From an uncultured Pedobacter sp. (GTDB taxonomy: Bacteria > Bacteroidota > Bacteroidia > Sphingobacteriales > Sphingobacteriaceae): 64,000 bases of DNA. The stretch is from contig NZ_CAJYOJ010000066.1 in NCBI RefSeq assembly GCF_913776295.1, forward strand, positions 1 to 64,000, read 5' to 3'. Each line of letters begins with the position of its first letter. Position 1 is the stretch's first letter. Under the pieces are notes generated by a model. That model worked only from the letters and a program-made list of their open reading frames with translations, searched no databases and was not told the origin of the DNA. A program made the position numbers and the translations under genes. This document shows positions 18,253 to 26,223 of this stretch, piece by piece.

Positions 18253-20250
18253 TTATTGGGTTACAATTTTTTGTGATTTGTTTACCTTTGAACGGACATA
18301 CAGATAGGCCAGGAAAATGAGGAACAGTACGCCTGCAAGTAGTAGTAATTTGTATTTGAACCAAAGTGTTTGCCAGCGGCCGTTGCCATCGCCCTGGTAA
18401 ACAATATTGTTGCTGCTTCTTTCTAGGTTGAAGATGAGGTGGCTATCTTTACTGTTGATCATTGTGTTTCCGGAAAGCAGGTTTAATTGTTCATTTAAAT
18501 CCAGAATGCTATTTGCTAAAAGCACTGTGGCAGCATGATCTGGCAATGCGGTAACTGAAAGTACCAAAGGATAATCCTGATCTTTGAATATCTGCGAAAT
18601 GGCTGCAGCTTCGGGTGACGAAAGTTTATAGATCGCTTCACCGGGCTGCTCGTCATATATGGTAAAATCAGTTCTATACTGCAATGGCATCTCCTTAAAA
18701 TTGCTGAGCAACCGATCCTGCCTATCGGTGATCAATACAATGTTGCGTCCCTTATACTTAGCGGCATTGTTGCTGAAATCAATAACAGGTCGGTATACAA
18801 TCTCATTACTAGGGTGGTCGTTTAATTGGTAGGCTAATTCACAAATTGCTTTTACAGCGTAAGAAAGCATGTTTTTTGCAACCAAAATTGCTGTTCCCTG
18901 TTGAAAAACATCAGGATAACTATAAAAACTGACCTGCTTTTCCTCCAGGTTATCAGCCACCTCTATAAACGATTTTGAAGCATCAACCTGTCCGATAAAA
19001 TGTTGGAAATTACCCTTACATAATCCGCTGGCGGGGTAAAAAACAAATTCTGTTCTGAGCGTATTAAATTTTTTGATCTGGTAGCGGTTCACTGATGCAC
19101 TTACCTGTAATGTGCCAGATTCATTCAATTGTCTGCTGGTAAGTAGTATATCATTTAAATAAACATTGAAATAACCCCTGTCTTTTTGCTCAAGGCCAGA
19201 AAACTTGATTTCAAACTGACAGTTTAGTGCTGCAGGAAGTGTACTGAATACCGATGTTTTAAATCGGTAATCATGGTTTAAGCTTCCTGTACCCGTCATT
19301 AAATTATTATTGTCTTCAAGATCTGAAAGATTAAGTCTGGTTTTTTTCTCCAGTGGCTTATAAGCTGCTCTGTCAACTTTTAATATATCCTGAAAACTAC
19401 TGCCCAAAATCCCCGGGGTTAACAGGGCATCAGTAGCTTTGCTCATTCCGGCAACATCTGCTGCGGTTACAAACAGGATTTGCCTGAGCAATCCAGACTT
19501 TGTAGTATCGGGTTCTTTGTTCAGATAAAGAATGCCCTGACCCTTTTTCGGGGCAAAATTTAATTTGGAGCCAAATTTTGGCTTGAGCTTATGCATTAGC
19601 CCGATAGCGATAAAATTATCCAAACCTTGTGGCATCCGAGAAATCGGATAAAGATCTATTCTGTCTGTACCACTCCTTAACAGTTTGGCATAGGTTAATG
19701 CAACCGTCTGTAGTTCAGCAGCCGAAATATCATTAGGATAAACAATCGCTTTTTTACTAAAAAGAGTATTGGAAAGATTTACGCTGGAAGGCCCGTATAG
19801 CTTGTTTTTTGCCCAGTATATAGTAGAGCTTGGCAAAATATTTAGCCATAAGCCAGCATGGTTGTCATCCTGGCAAACATCATCCCCAATCATTAGCTGC
19901 GATTTGACCGTAATTTTTAAAAAATCAGAAGTGCTGTTATTGCTTTTACTTATTGGTACCACCAATCTGTTGATGCTGTCTGTTTGAAACTTGCTGCTCA
20001 TGGCCGGCATATCGTTAACCAGTATATGGATAAATGATTTTGCTGTATTCAATATCTTTGATGCCTGGAAATGGATGATTATGGTGCTTTTATCCATCTG
20101 TTGGCTCGGAAGTACGCGTACATAATAAATAGATTGTCCTTCAGTACCTCTGATCAGCTGGGCTTGATATCCGTAAGATTCGAAAGATTTCTGTGCGAAA
20201 CCTGGTATATAGCTAATAAAAAGTGCGAAAACGATCAGTAATTTTTTCAT
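18253..20250 (-). CDS. BcsB-like periplasmic cellulose-synthase subunit
   Basis: 665 aa from the ATG at 20250, which gives the signal peptide MKKLLIVFALFISYIPGFAQ; the longer frame to 20382 would overlap the next gene. Beta-rich carbohydrate-binding-like domains fill the periplasmic part (jelly-roll strands such as YYVRVLPSQQMDKSTIIIHF and YFNVYLNDILLTSRQLN). One C-terminal anchor (LWFKYKLLLLAGVLFLIFLAYLYVRSK) follows, as in BcsB, which docks on the synthase and guides the nascent chain. Next to the GT2 synthase in the same operon. Confidence 0.8.
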   Translation of the reverse strand: MKKLLIVFALFISYIPGFAQKSFESYGYQAQLIRGTEGQSIYYVRVLPSQQMDKSTIIIHFQASKILNTAKSFIHILVNDMPAMSSKFQTDSINRLVVPISKSNNSTSDFLKITVKSQLMIGDDVCQDDNHAGLWLNILPSSTIYWAKNKLYGPSSVNLSNTLFSKKAIVYPNDISAAELQTVALTYAKLLRSGTDRIDLYPISRMPQGLDNFIAIGLMHKLKPKFGSKLNFAPKKGQGILYLNKEPDTTKSGLLRQILFVTAADVAGMSKATDALLTPGILGSSFQDILKVDRAAYKPLEKKTRLNLSDLEDNNNLMTGTGSLNHDYRFKTSVFSTLPAALNCQFEIKFSGLEQKDRGYFNVYLNDILLTSRQLNESGTLQVSASVNRYQIKKFNTLRTEFVFYPASGLCKGNFQHFIGQVDASKSFIEVADNLEEKQVSFYSYPDVFQQGTAILVAKNMLSYAVKAICELAYQLNDHPSNEIVYRPVIDFSNNAAKYKGRNIVLITDRQDRLLSNFKEMPLQYRTDFTIYDEQPGEAIYKLSSPEAAAISQIFKDQDYPLVLSVTALPDHAATVLLANSILDLNEQLNLLSGNTMINSKDSHLIFNLERSSNNIVYQGDGNGRWQTLWFKYKLLLLAGVLFLIFLAYLYVRSKVNKSQKIVTQ

Positions 20251-20272
20251 CTGGATAAAAATTTGAAAGGTA

Positions 20273-21628
20273 TTATAGGTTAAAAGCCAGTACGTAACCG
20301 TTATGGGTTTGGTATTTGTGGTAAATGAGTTCTCCCCCCATTTTTTCAGCGAGCAGTTTGGCAACGTAGAAACCTGGGCCAAGCCCCTTATGAAGGCTTT
20401 GTGCTGTTACTATGGCAGATTTCCATTCGTTTGCCACATCATCTGCAGCTACGCCAGGAGAGATACAATTGATGATAAGATGAATTCTGTTATTACCTTC
20501 CTCCATCCGGCAATCAATCATTTCGTTATTGTTGCAGAACTTAAAACAGTTTGCAAAGAGGTTAAAAAGAATCTGATCGGTATAAAGCTGGTCCAACTGA
20601 ACGGTTGGCCATTGTTTTTGTAAATCCATACTAAAGTGTATGTCAGGATACCCAAAACTGTTCATCAAACAGCTGGCTACTGCCTGAGTACTGGCAAGAA
20701 GATTGACTTTTTTTAGCGATAGTACAATATCACTTGACAGTTTGGAATGATCATTAGGGAAAAGTTCAGCAAGCTGTTTCAGCCGAAGTATATTTTCATT
20801 TATGATTTCGATGTGTTGCAGGTTATGAGATTTATGCTCGGGTTCTCTCATCGCGTTGGCCGATAAATTAATTGAACCGACAAAATTCAGGATATCTTCA
20901 CGTACAAAGGCCATAAAGCTATCCTGTTGCATAACAAGGCCGGTTAACCTCGAGTTTGATATTTCTACCTGCTGGTTTTTCTCTATCAGTTCCTCATGCA
21001 GCAAATTAAGCTGAGCTGTTGTTTGTTTTATACGCAAATTATTCAGAGTGTTTTTCCTGATGATATCGTACCTGGCCATCGGGATAAAGCTGGAAAAAAA
21101 AAGAATCATGATAAACAGTCCGGCCCCTTGGGTAATATAGGTTTCTACACTAACCGTATTAAGGAGGTGGTACCCTACAGCCATCAACAGAAGCGTTGCA
21201 AAAAAATGACCAAACGAGTTTATCGGATTCCAGAAAACAACCAGGTTGAAAAGCATGGATAAACTCGCAAAAGCCATAAAAAATACAGGAGCGATATCAA
21301 ATGGTACGATATTGCAGATGATGGAAGCGTTCAGCGCGATCAGGATAAATGCCGTATGCAGTGCCGAATCCGTAGATTTTCCAAGCCTAATTGAAATGTC
21401 GTAAACGGCATAGATGAGGACTACAATAATTATTTTACTGAGAAAAAGTACCTGATAGATAGGATAGGCATACACATAGTCTAATATGCCCAGTAAGGGA
21501 TATAAAAATATAACTGTCCAAATAATAATATTGGCGTAGTATATCGATTTTTTTGTTAATTGCTGTTCATATACCGCATCACTGACATAAACAGCGTCTG
21601 AGGTACCAGTTACGGCAGAGATATTCAT
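20273..21628 (-). CDS. Membrane histidine-kinase-like protein lacking the acceptor His
   Basis: 451 aa from the ATG at 21628 (frame extends to 21688). Six or seven membrane segments occupy residues ~30-190. A coiled coil (LNLLHEELIEKNQQVEISNSR) follows. The dimerisation helix reads DSFMAFVREDILNFVGSI, where kinases have HE: the acceptor histidine position is Arg243. The HATPase part keeps an N-box-like segment (NLFANCFKFCNNNE) and GLGPGFYVAKLLAEKMGGEL. It may bind ATP and act as a pseudokinase sensor for the polymer locus. Its ATG overlaps the divergent GH5 start by 2 bp. Confidence 0.7.
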   Translation of the reverse strand: MNISAVTGTSDAVYVSDAVYEQQLTKKSIYYANIIIWTVIFLYPLLGILDYVYAYPIYQVLFLSKIIIVVLIYAVYDISIRLGKSTDSALHTAFILIALNASIICNIVPFDIAPVFFMAFASLSMLFNLVVFWNPINSFGHFFATLLLMAVGYHLLNTVSVETYITQGAGLFIMILFFSSFIPMARYDIIRKNTLNNLRIKQTTAQLNLLHEELIEKNQQVEISNSRLTGLVMQQDSFMAFVREDILNFVGSINLSANAMREPEHKSHNLQHIEIINENILRLKQLAELFPNDHSKLSSDIVLSLKKVNLLASTQAVASCLMNSFGYPDIHFSMDLQKQWPTVQLDQLYTDQILFNLFANCFKFCNNNEMIDCRMEEGNNRIHLIINCISPGVAADDVANEWKSAIVTAQSLHKGLGPGFYVAKLLAEKMGGELIYHKYQTHNGYVLAFNL

Positions 21629-22751
21629 GATGTCAGGGATGAATTTTAAACATAGCAAAAAAAAAGAATTGACACAAAAAAAATACATAGTATTGCTTCT
21701 GATTATTTTTGTGCAGTTCGGTTATGCACAAACATACCGCCTGTCTCAATGGCGCGCCGGCCAGTTAGGTCGGGGTATTAATGTATCCTGGCTTGAACAA
21801 TATTGGAATCCCAAAGCATTGTATCTTAATAAATTAACCGATGCCGATTTCCGTTTGATTACTGGTTTAGGACTTAAAACAATCCGCCTGCCCGTTGCTT
21901 TCCAGCATTTTTATATCCAGGGCAGCGATTTGCAGAAAGCTAAACTGCTTTCAGATATTGATGCGGTGATAAAAAAAGCCATCCGATACCGGGTCCGATT
22001 GGTACTGGTAAACCATTATGGAAACCTCAGGGCAGAATATTTACAGTATGACACGCAACAACTGTTGGCACTTTGGACATTTCTTGAAAAGCGTTACCGA
22101 AAAATAAGTTGCAACAGCCTTTACTTTGAACTGCTGAACGAACCGGTAGTAAACGATCAGCAATGGCTTCCTGTTGCGCAGCAGCTGATCGCGGTTATTC
22201 GGAAGATGTCGCCTGATAGGACGATTATTATAGGAGGCTCAAACTACAACAGCATGTATGAGTTAAGCAGGATTACCCCGTTACCCTTTAAAAATATCAT
22301 ATATACCTTTCATTTTTACGAACCCTTTATATTTACCCATCAGGGAGCCGGTTGGATTGGGAAACAGGTATCTACCACGGGTATCCCTTTTCCTTACCAG
22401 GATCGCCAAATGCCTCCTATGGCCCCATCTGCAAAGGGTACGGCCGGAGAAGCAAATTATAAAAATTACCAAAATGAAGGAAAGGCCGGAGCGGTACATG
22501 ATAAATTGCTGATCATTAAGCAATGGTCTGACACCCACCATGTACCGATATTATGTGGTGAGTATGGTGTATACCGAAAATATGCATCCGGGCAGAGCAT
22601 ATGCAATTACTTAACTGTTGTTAAAAACGAACTTGATCGGCTTGCTATTCCATGGATGGTTTGGGAATATGATGAAAATTTTTCCATCTTTAATGGTAAG
22701 CCAGGTATGAAAACATTGAGCCCCTGTATGGTAGATTTCTTTAGAAAATAA
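21627..22751 (+). CDS. GH5-family glycoside hydrolase (endoglucanase-like)
   Basis: 374 aa. After a basic N-terminus a signal segment (YIVLLLIIFVQFGYAQ) leads into a TIM barrel: GRGINVSWLEQYW, LGLKTIRLPVAFQHFY, LVNHYGN, FELLNEPVVNDQQW (acid/base Glu in NEP) and LCGEYGVYRKY (nucleophile Glu). This is the GH5 order. Cellulase-type hydrolases accompany cellulose and related exopolysaccharide synthases, where they trim the polymer. Alternative starts at 21630 and 21639 are possible. It is divergent from the kinase-like gene. Confidence 0.85.
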   Translation: MMSGMNFKHSKKKELTQKKYIVLLLIIFVQFGYAQTYRLSQWRAGQLGRGINVSWLEQYWNPKALYLNKLTDADFRLITGLGLKTIRLPVAFQHFYIQGSDLQKAKLLSDIDAVIKKAIRYRVRLVLVNHYGNLRAEYLQYDTQQLLALWTFLEKRYRKISCNSLYFELLNEPVVNDQQWLPVAQQLIAVIRKMSPDRTIIIGGSNYNSMYELSRITPLPFKNIIYTFHFYEPFIFTHQGAGWIGKQVSTTGIPFPYQDRQMPPMAPSAKGTAGEANYKNYQNEGKAGAVHDKLLIIKQWSDTHHVPILCGEYGVYRKYASGQSICNYLTVVKNELDRLAIPWMVWEYDENFSIFNGKPGMKTLSPCMVDFFRK

Positions 22752-22772
22752 AGTTAGCGTGGGAGCTAACGT

Positions 22773-22814
22773 AAAAACGAGACAACCAGCGTAAAACTGA
22801 TTTGTCTCGTTTTT
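22773..22814. terminator. Bidirectional terminator between GH5 and tRNA-Arg
   Basis: A perfect 13-bp stem (AAAAACGAGACAA at 22773-22785, TTGTCTCGTTTTT at 22802-22814) with A and T tracts on both sides. It serves the GH5 gene (+) and the tRNA (-). A second small hairpin GTTAGC/GCTAAC lies at 22753-22770. Confidence 0.85.
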
Positions 22815-22815
22815 G

Positions 22816-22887
22816 TGCTCCCGACGAGATTCGAACTCATATCGATGGTACCGGAAACCATAATTCTATCCATTGAACTACGGGAGC
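22816..22887 (-). tRNA. tRNA-Arg (anticodon CCG)
   Basis: Cloverleaf on the minus strand: acceptor GCTCCCG pairs with CGGGAGC, anticodon stem ATGGT/ACCAT encloses the loop TTCCGGT (anticodon CCG), and the T arm contains GTTCGAATC. Discriminator base A; CCA is not encoded. It lies about 180 bp outside the left end of the ICE; no repeat of its 3' end was found at the right end, so it is not the integration target. Confidence 0.93.
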
Positions 22888-23069
22888 AAGGCTGCAAATA
22901 TAGGATTTGAAAACTTATTTTTTTTGCATTTTTAATAAAAAAAGATTAGTAAAAAGCAAAAATAAGCAAAACGGTTAAAACCTTTGCTATACAAGGATTT
23001 ATAAAAAGAGTAGTCTTAGTTAGGAAGTCGGTGTCTGATAGGTTTCGGGCTTAAATTGACAAGGTTAGG

Positions 23070-23088
23070 TTACTAATTCGTTACCGAT
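23070..23088 (+). repeat. Candidate left attachment site (attL)
   Basis: TTACTAATTCGTTACCGAT, 51 bp before the integrase start. It matches 56175-56193 in 18 of 19 positions, same orientation. Its place beside the integrase is that expected of an att core. Confidence 0.65.
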
Positions 23089-23138
23089 TGACAATGGTAA
23101 TTTCATATCTTAACTTTTAAACGTTAAACATTTGAGTT

Positions 23139-23489
23139 ATGGAGCAGACAAAAAAGTCCACGTTCAAACTACTTTTCTACCTGAAAAAGAACGAACTGAA
23201 AAAGAACGGTAATGCCCCGATTATGGCACGTATTACCATTGACGGAACCCCGAAGACTTTCGGAACAAAGTTAGAAATTGACCCCAATAATTGGGATTTA
23301 AAACACGGAAGAGTTCAGGGCAAAAGTGCGCAGGCATTAAGCATCAATAAGAAACTGGATAACATACGTGGGCGCATCGACAAGATTTATGAAGATATGC
23401 TGAAGCACGAGGGCTTTGCGACCGCCCAAAAAGTAAAGCTATCGTTTTTAGGTGTTGGTGTAATGGATGATGCTATCCTAAAAGTTTTC
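23139..23489 (+). pseudogene. Tyrosine integrase, N-terminal fragment only
   Basis: About 117 codons of a Bacteroidota tyrosine recombinase: the arm-binding domain (FKLLFYLKKNELKKNGNAPI, ITIDGTPKTFGTKL, NNWDLKHGRVQGKS) and the start of the core-binding region (LSFLGVGVMDDAILKVF). Family members run to ~400 aa with a C-terminal R-H-R-Y catalytic domain, which is absent here. From ~23489 the sequence reads as the antisense of the traD-like gene, so the frame continues only by chance to 23588. This is one side of a deletion junction. Confidence 0.85.
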
Positions 23490-23807
23490 CTCTTCCTCCA
23501 AATCAGGCATATTGCTGAAAACTTCGTCCAGTTCTTCCTGCGGAATTTGAATGCTGACGTTTTCGTTTTCGTCGTATTCAATGTCTAAATTATCAGGGTT
23601 TATATCCGGTTCCGTTATTTGGCTTTCAATGGCAGTGTTTGGCAGGGAATGGCTTTTTACTGGCTTGGGCTGTCCCATAATATCGGGCAGGTTCGGGTTA
23701 ACTTTTTCCTGTGTAGGCTTTTGCTCCGACCTTTTATGAATGACAATCTTATCCTGCAAAAGCAGGATAATGACTATCAGCAGGCATATCACAATTACGA
23801 TTTCCAT
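23478..23807 (-). pseudogene. TraD-like conjugation protein, truncated
   Basis: 109 aa: an N-terminal membrane anchor (MEIVIVICLLIVIILLLQDK), then PNLPDIMGQPKPV and LDIEYDENENVSIQIPQEEL, typical of the traD-type gene that follows parA and DUF3408 in Bacteroidota ICEs. In those elements the protein continues well beyond the acidic EEEE stretch; here it stops at once (EEEENF) because the 3' part is replaced by integrase DNA. The T4SS operon that normally follows is missing too. Confidence 0.75.
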
Positions 23808-23819
23808 AATAAGGTTGCT

Positions 23820-24269
23820 TTAAAAAATGGGTTTAAACTTTTCGTTGAAATCATCGGTAATGGCTTTTTCAAATAGCTCAAAATGATGCTCCAGTATGTT
23901 ATCGAGATAGGCATACAGGGGTATGGCATCTTTGCCGATTACCTGTACAATACGGGATAGCCGTTCGTGGTATTCCTGCCGGATATAAATGCTTTTATCG
24001 CCCCGTTTTGTCATCGAATGGGTTTTCAAAAAGTGTTCGCAGTAGCTTCCGTCAAGGTTTTTCTTTGTGCGGTTTCTTTCCCGTTGTACGGGTTTGCTTT
24101 GTGATAATTCTTCCTGTTGCACCTCGTCTTTTACCGCTTCCTTTACCTGCTCTTCGGCAGGTTCTGGCGGTAACTGTAAGCCGTCTTTTTTAACGCCATC
24201 CACCATCAGGTTCATCATCATTTCCTCGTTAATTTCCGGCGTGACTTTTCTTTTATTGTCTTTTTCCAT
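23820..24269 (-). CDS. DUF3408 family conjugal transfer protein
   Basis: 149 aa. A charged, disordered N-terminal half (PEPAEEQVKEAVKDEVQQEE) is followed by a ribbon-helix-helix-like C-terminal half (YCEHFLKTHSMTKRGDKSIY, then HERLSRIVQVIGKDAIPLYAYLDNILEHHF). This matches the TraB/TraC-type DUF3408 proteins found next to parA in Bacteroides ICEs. Probably DNA-binding with a role in transfer or partition. Lies 4 bp after the parA stop in a minus-strand operon parA-DUF3408-traD. Confidence 0.85.
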   Translation of the reverse strand: MEKDNKRKVTPEINEEMMMNLMVDGVKKDGLQLPPEPAEEQVKEAVKDEVQQEELSQSKPVQRERNRTKKNLDGSYCEHFLKTHSMTKRGDKSIYIRQEYHERLSRIVQVIGKDAIPLYAYLDNILEHHFELFEKAITDDFNEKFKPIF

Positions 24270-24273
24270 AGCA

Positions 24274-25041
24274 CTACAATTGAATGATGTTTAAAAATTC
24301 CCTAATGAACAGGTCTAACTGGCAGGCTTTCATCAAACGCTCATCGGGTGGCATTACGGTAGAACGGAAAACCGTTTTGCTGTCGGCTTCGCTTTCCTTG
24401 CGAAAACGGGTGCTGTTCTTGATTTGGCTTTGCATCAGGCTTAACCCCAGTTGCCCGATAAGCTGATTGTACACATCGTATAAAGGTGTGCTTTCCCTGC
24501 CGTCCACCTGGTTCCAAAACAGGTTAATGGTTTGTATGGAAGTTTCGCCTTTCTTCATAATCACATCCTGTAAAAGCTGCGTGAAAATGAGCGTACTTTC
24601 CATTACCACACGGTCTGCCGTAATGGGTGTAAAAATGTGGTGCATACCTGCCAATGCTTTCAGGATGCCGGGCGTGTTCACGGTTCCGGGCAGGTCGAAG
24701 AACAGCACATCAAGCGGAACGGGAGATGTGTTTACAAATTCGTGTGCCGCATCGAGTACGCTATCCGCTTTGTGCTGCATAATGGGATAGGCTTTTTTGT
24801 TGATGGTGGTAAACTGCTTATACGCCAGTTTTTTCAACGCCTCATTTTCCATTACCATTGCCAAATCACGGGTTTTCATTTTCATCAGGCTGTGCTGCGG
24901 AAAATCCGCATCAAATACGGCTATGTTGTAGCCCAACCGATAGTGCATTGTGCTTGCAACAAGCGTAGTAAATGTGCTTTTGCCAACACCGCCTTTTTGA
25001 GAAGAAAAGGCGACAAACAGAGGTTTCTTTTTTGTGTCCAT
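24274..25041 (-). CDS. ParA-family ATPase (TraA)
   Basis: 255 aa. Deviant Walker A AFSSQKGGVGKST at the N-terminus, a switch segment VFDADFPQHS and DVLFFDLPGTVNTPG. These identify the ParA/MinD-type ATPase called TraA in CTnDOT-type elements. First gene of the minus-strand parA-DUF3408-traD operon; the transfer genes that normally follow were lost. It may still act in maintenance or in relaxosome positioning. Confidence 0.9.
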   Translation of the reverse strand: MDTKKKPLFVAFSSQKGGVGKSTFTTLVASTMHYRLGYNIAVFDADFPQHSLMKMKTRDLAMVMENEALKKLAYKQFTTINKKAYPIMQHKADSVLDAAHEFVNTSPVPLDVLFFDLPGTVNTPGILKALAGMHHIFTPITADRVVMESTLIFTQLLQDVIMKKGETSIQTINLFWNQVDGRESTPLYDVYNQLIGQLGLSLMQSQIKNSTRFRKESEADSKTVFRSTVMPPDERLMKACQLDLFIREFLNIIQL

Positions 25042-25783
25042 ATTTTTAAAATTTAAAGTTTACATCTTCCTGTTTTCAGTCTTGCAGGCTTTCAGCCGCG
25101 CAGTCCTGATTTTGTGCTGTCTTTCTTGCAGGATAGCTATCAGGCTTGCTTGCGGGAATTGCTGATTGCCTGCTTCCCTGCGGTACAGCAGCAATGCTTT
25201 CATTCAGGCATCTTATCAGGCAGGATTGCGTTCTTGCATTCGTTCCGTTCGTCATTCCATCCGTCACGCAGGCGTGATAGCCTGATAACAGGCTGTCACG
25301 CTTTCCGTCATTCCTGCGCTCTTGCTTTCTTGCAGGCTGGCTCACCTGCCGTCTTGAATGTGTGCCGTCTGCTCGTCCTGAAGTACGAGCTGTCTGCCTG
25401 CCAACATTCAAGGGCAAAGAACTCATCAAATTCACTCGGTTGTACAGTGGTGGCACTGTTTGGCTTTCAAAGGCAGTGTTTGGCACTGCCGCACTATACA
25501 ATGCTTTCGTAAAGAGGGGCTTACTTTGTAAAATGATTTTTATTAACGGATTTATGCAAACCTCAACTGGCAAATCAGGACATAACAGCAACGGCATCGA
25601 GCCGTTTTCCCTGTTACATTCAATCCGTCCCGCAGGGCGGATTTTTGTGTTCACCGGAACACGGCAAGTTGTGTTTTGAGGCACTCGAAACCGAGTTCGT
25701 GCCTCAAAACAACTTGCCCTTTGCAGGGGGCAGAAAACACCTTCCGAAGTCAGGGTTTTGTGTGAATTATAAATGAATTTGTG
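25042..25783. other. Divergent non-coding region between parA and mob genes
   Basis: 742 bp separating the minus-strand parA operon from the plus-strand mob genes. It is rich in short reiterated words (CAGGC, TTGCAGG, CGTTCCGTTC) and inverted repeats, including GCGTGATAGCC/GGCTGTCACGC (25272-25301) and the oriT candidate at 25664-25717. Long ORFs on both strands here have low-complexity Arg/Ser/Gln-rich products and no start signals, so I treat them as chance. A copy of the element-specific word GGCAGTGTTTGGCA lies at 25472-25485. Confidence 0.6.
25664..25717 (+). other. Candidate origin of transfer (oriT) inverted repeat
   Basis: Arms 25664-25684 and 25699-25717 pair through 19 bases with one 2-base bulge; the inner 12 bp (GTTTTGAGGCAC/GTGCCTCAAAAC) are perfect. 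It lies 67 bp before the first mob gene, the usual position of oriT in Bacteroidota mobilisation regions. A further GC-rich hairpin (GCCCTTTGCAGGGGGC) follows. No nick site can be assigned by eye. Confidence 0.5.
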
Positions 25784-26215
25784 ATGAACGAGAACAGTAA
25801 CAGTAAACAGAATAAGGGCGGGCGGACTCCTAAAATAGACCCAAGCATCCACCGCCACGTTTTCCGTCTTACAGACGAAGAAAACGCCAAACTTTTATCG
25901 CTTTTTGAAGCATCGGGAATGTCCAATAAGGCAAAATTTATCATCGCCCTGTTGTTCAATAAGGAAATGAAGTCGGTTAAAATTGACAAAGGAACGGTTG
26001 ATTTTTATATGCGATTGACTTCGTTTCACAGTCAATTTCGCTCCGTAGGGATAAACTATAACCAGGTTGTAAAGTTGCTGTACAAGCATTTTTCCGAGAA
26101 AAAGGCTGCTGCATTTCTGTACAAACTGGAAAAACAGACTGCAGAAATGGCGATGCTATGCCAAAAAATCATTCAGCTAAGCGAGGAATTTGATGCAAAA
26201 TATCTCAAAAAATAG
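25784..26215 (+). CDS. Mobilisation accessory protein (MobA/BmgB-like)
   Basis: 143 aa from the ATG at 25784; the frame also offers a GTG directly before it. The N-terminus NKGGRTPKIDPSIHRHVFRL begins a ribbon-helix-helix domain (FRLTDEENAKLLSLFEASG), followed by helices (SVGINYNQVVKLLYKHF). This is the small relaxosome protein that precedes the relaxase in Bacteroidota mob modules and binds oriT. The relaxase follows after 8 bp. Confidence 0.85.
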   Translation: MNENSNSKQNKGGRTPKIDPSIHRHVFRLTDEENAKLLSLFEASGMSNKAKFIIALLFNKEMKSVKIDKGTVDFYMRLTSFHSQFRSVGINYNQVVKLLYKHFSEKKAAAFLYKLEKQTAEMAMLCQKIIQLSEEFDAKYLKK

Positions 26216-26223
26216 CGGTAGAA

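Noticed and set aside
22816..22887. tRNA-Arg as the integration site of the ICE
   Set aside because: Its 3' end faces away from the element and no copy of it appears near 56 kb; the 19-bp repeat is a better boundary.
25076..25858. 260-aa minus-strand frame between parA and mob genes
   Set aside because: Low-complexity Arg/Ser/Gln-rich product overlapping the oriT candidate and the start of the mob gene; equally long frames on the other strand.
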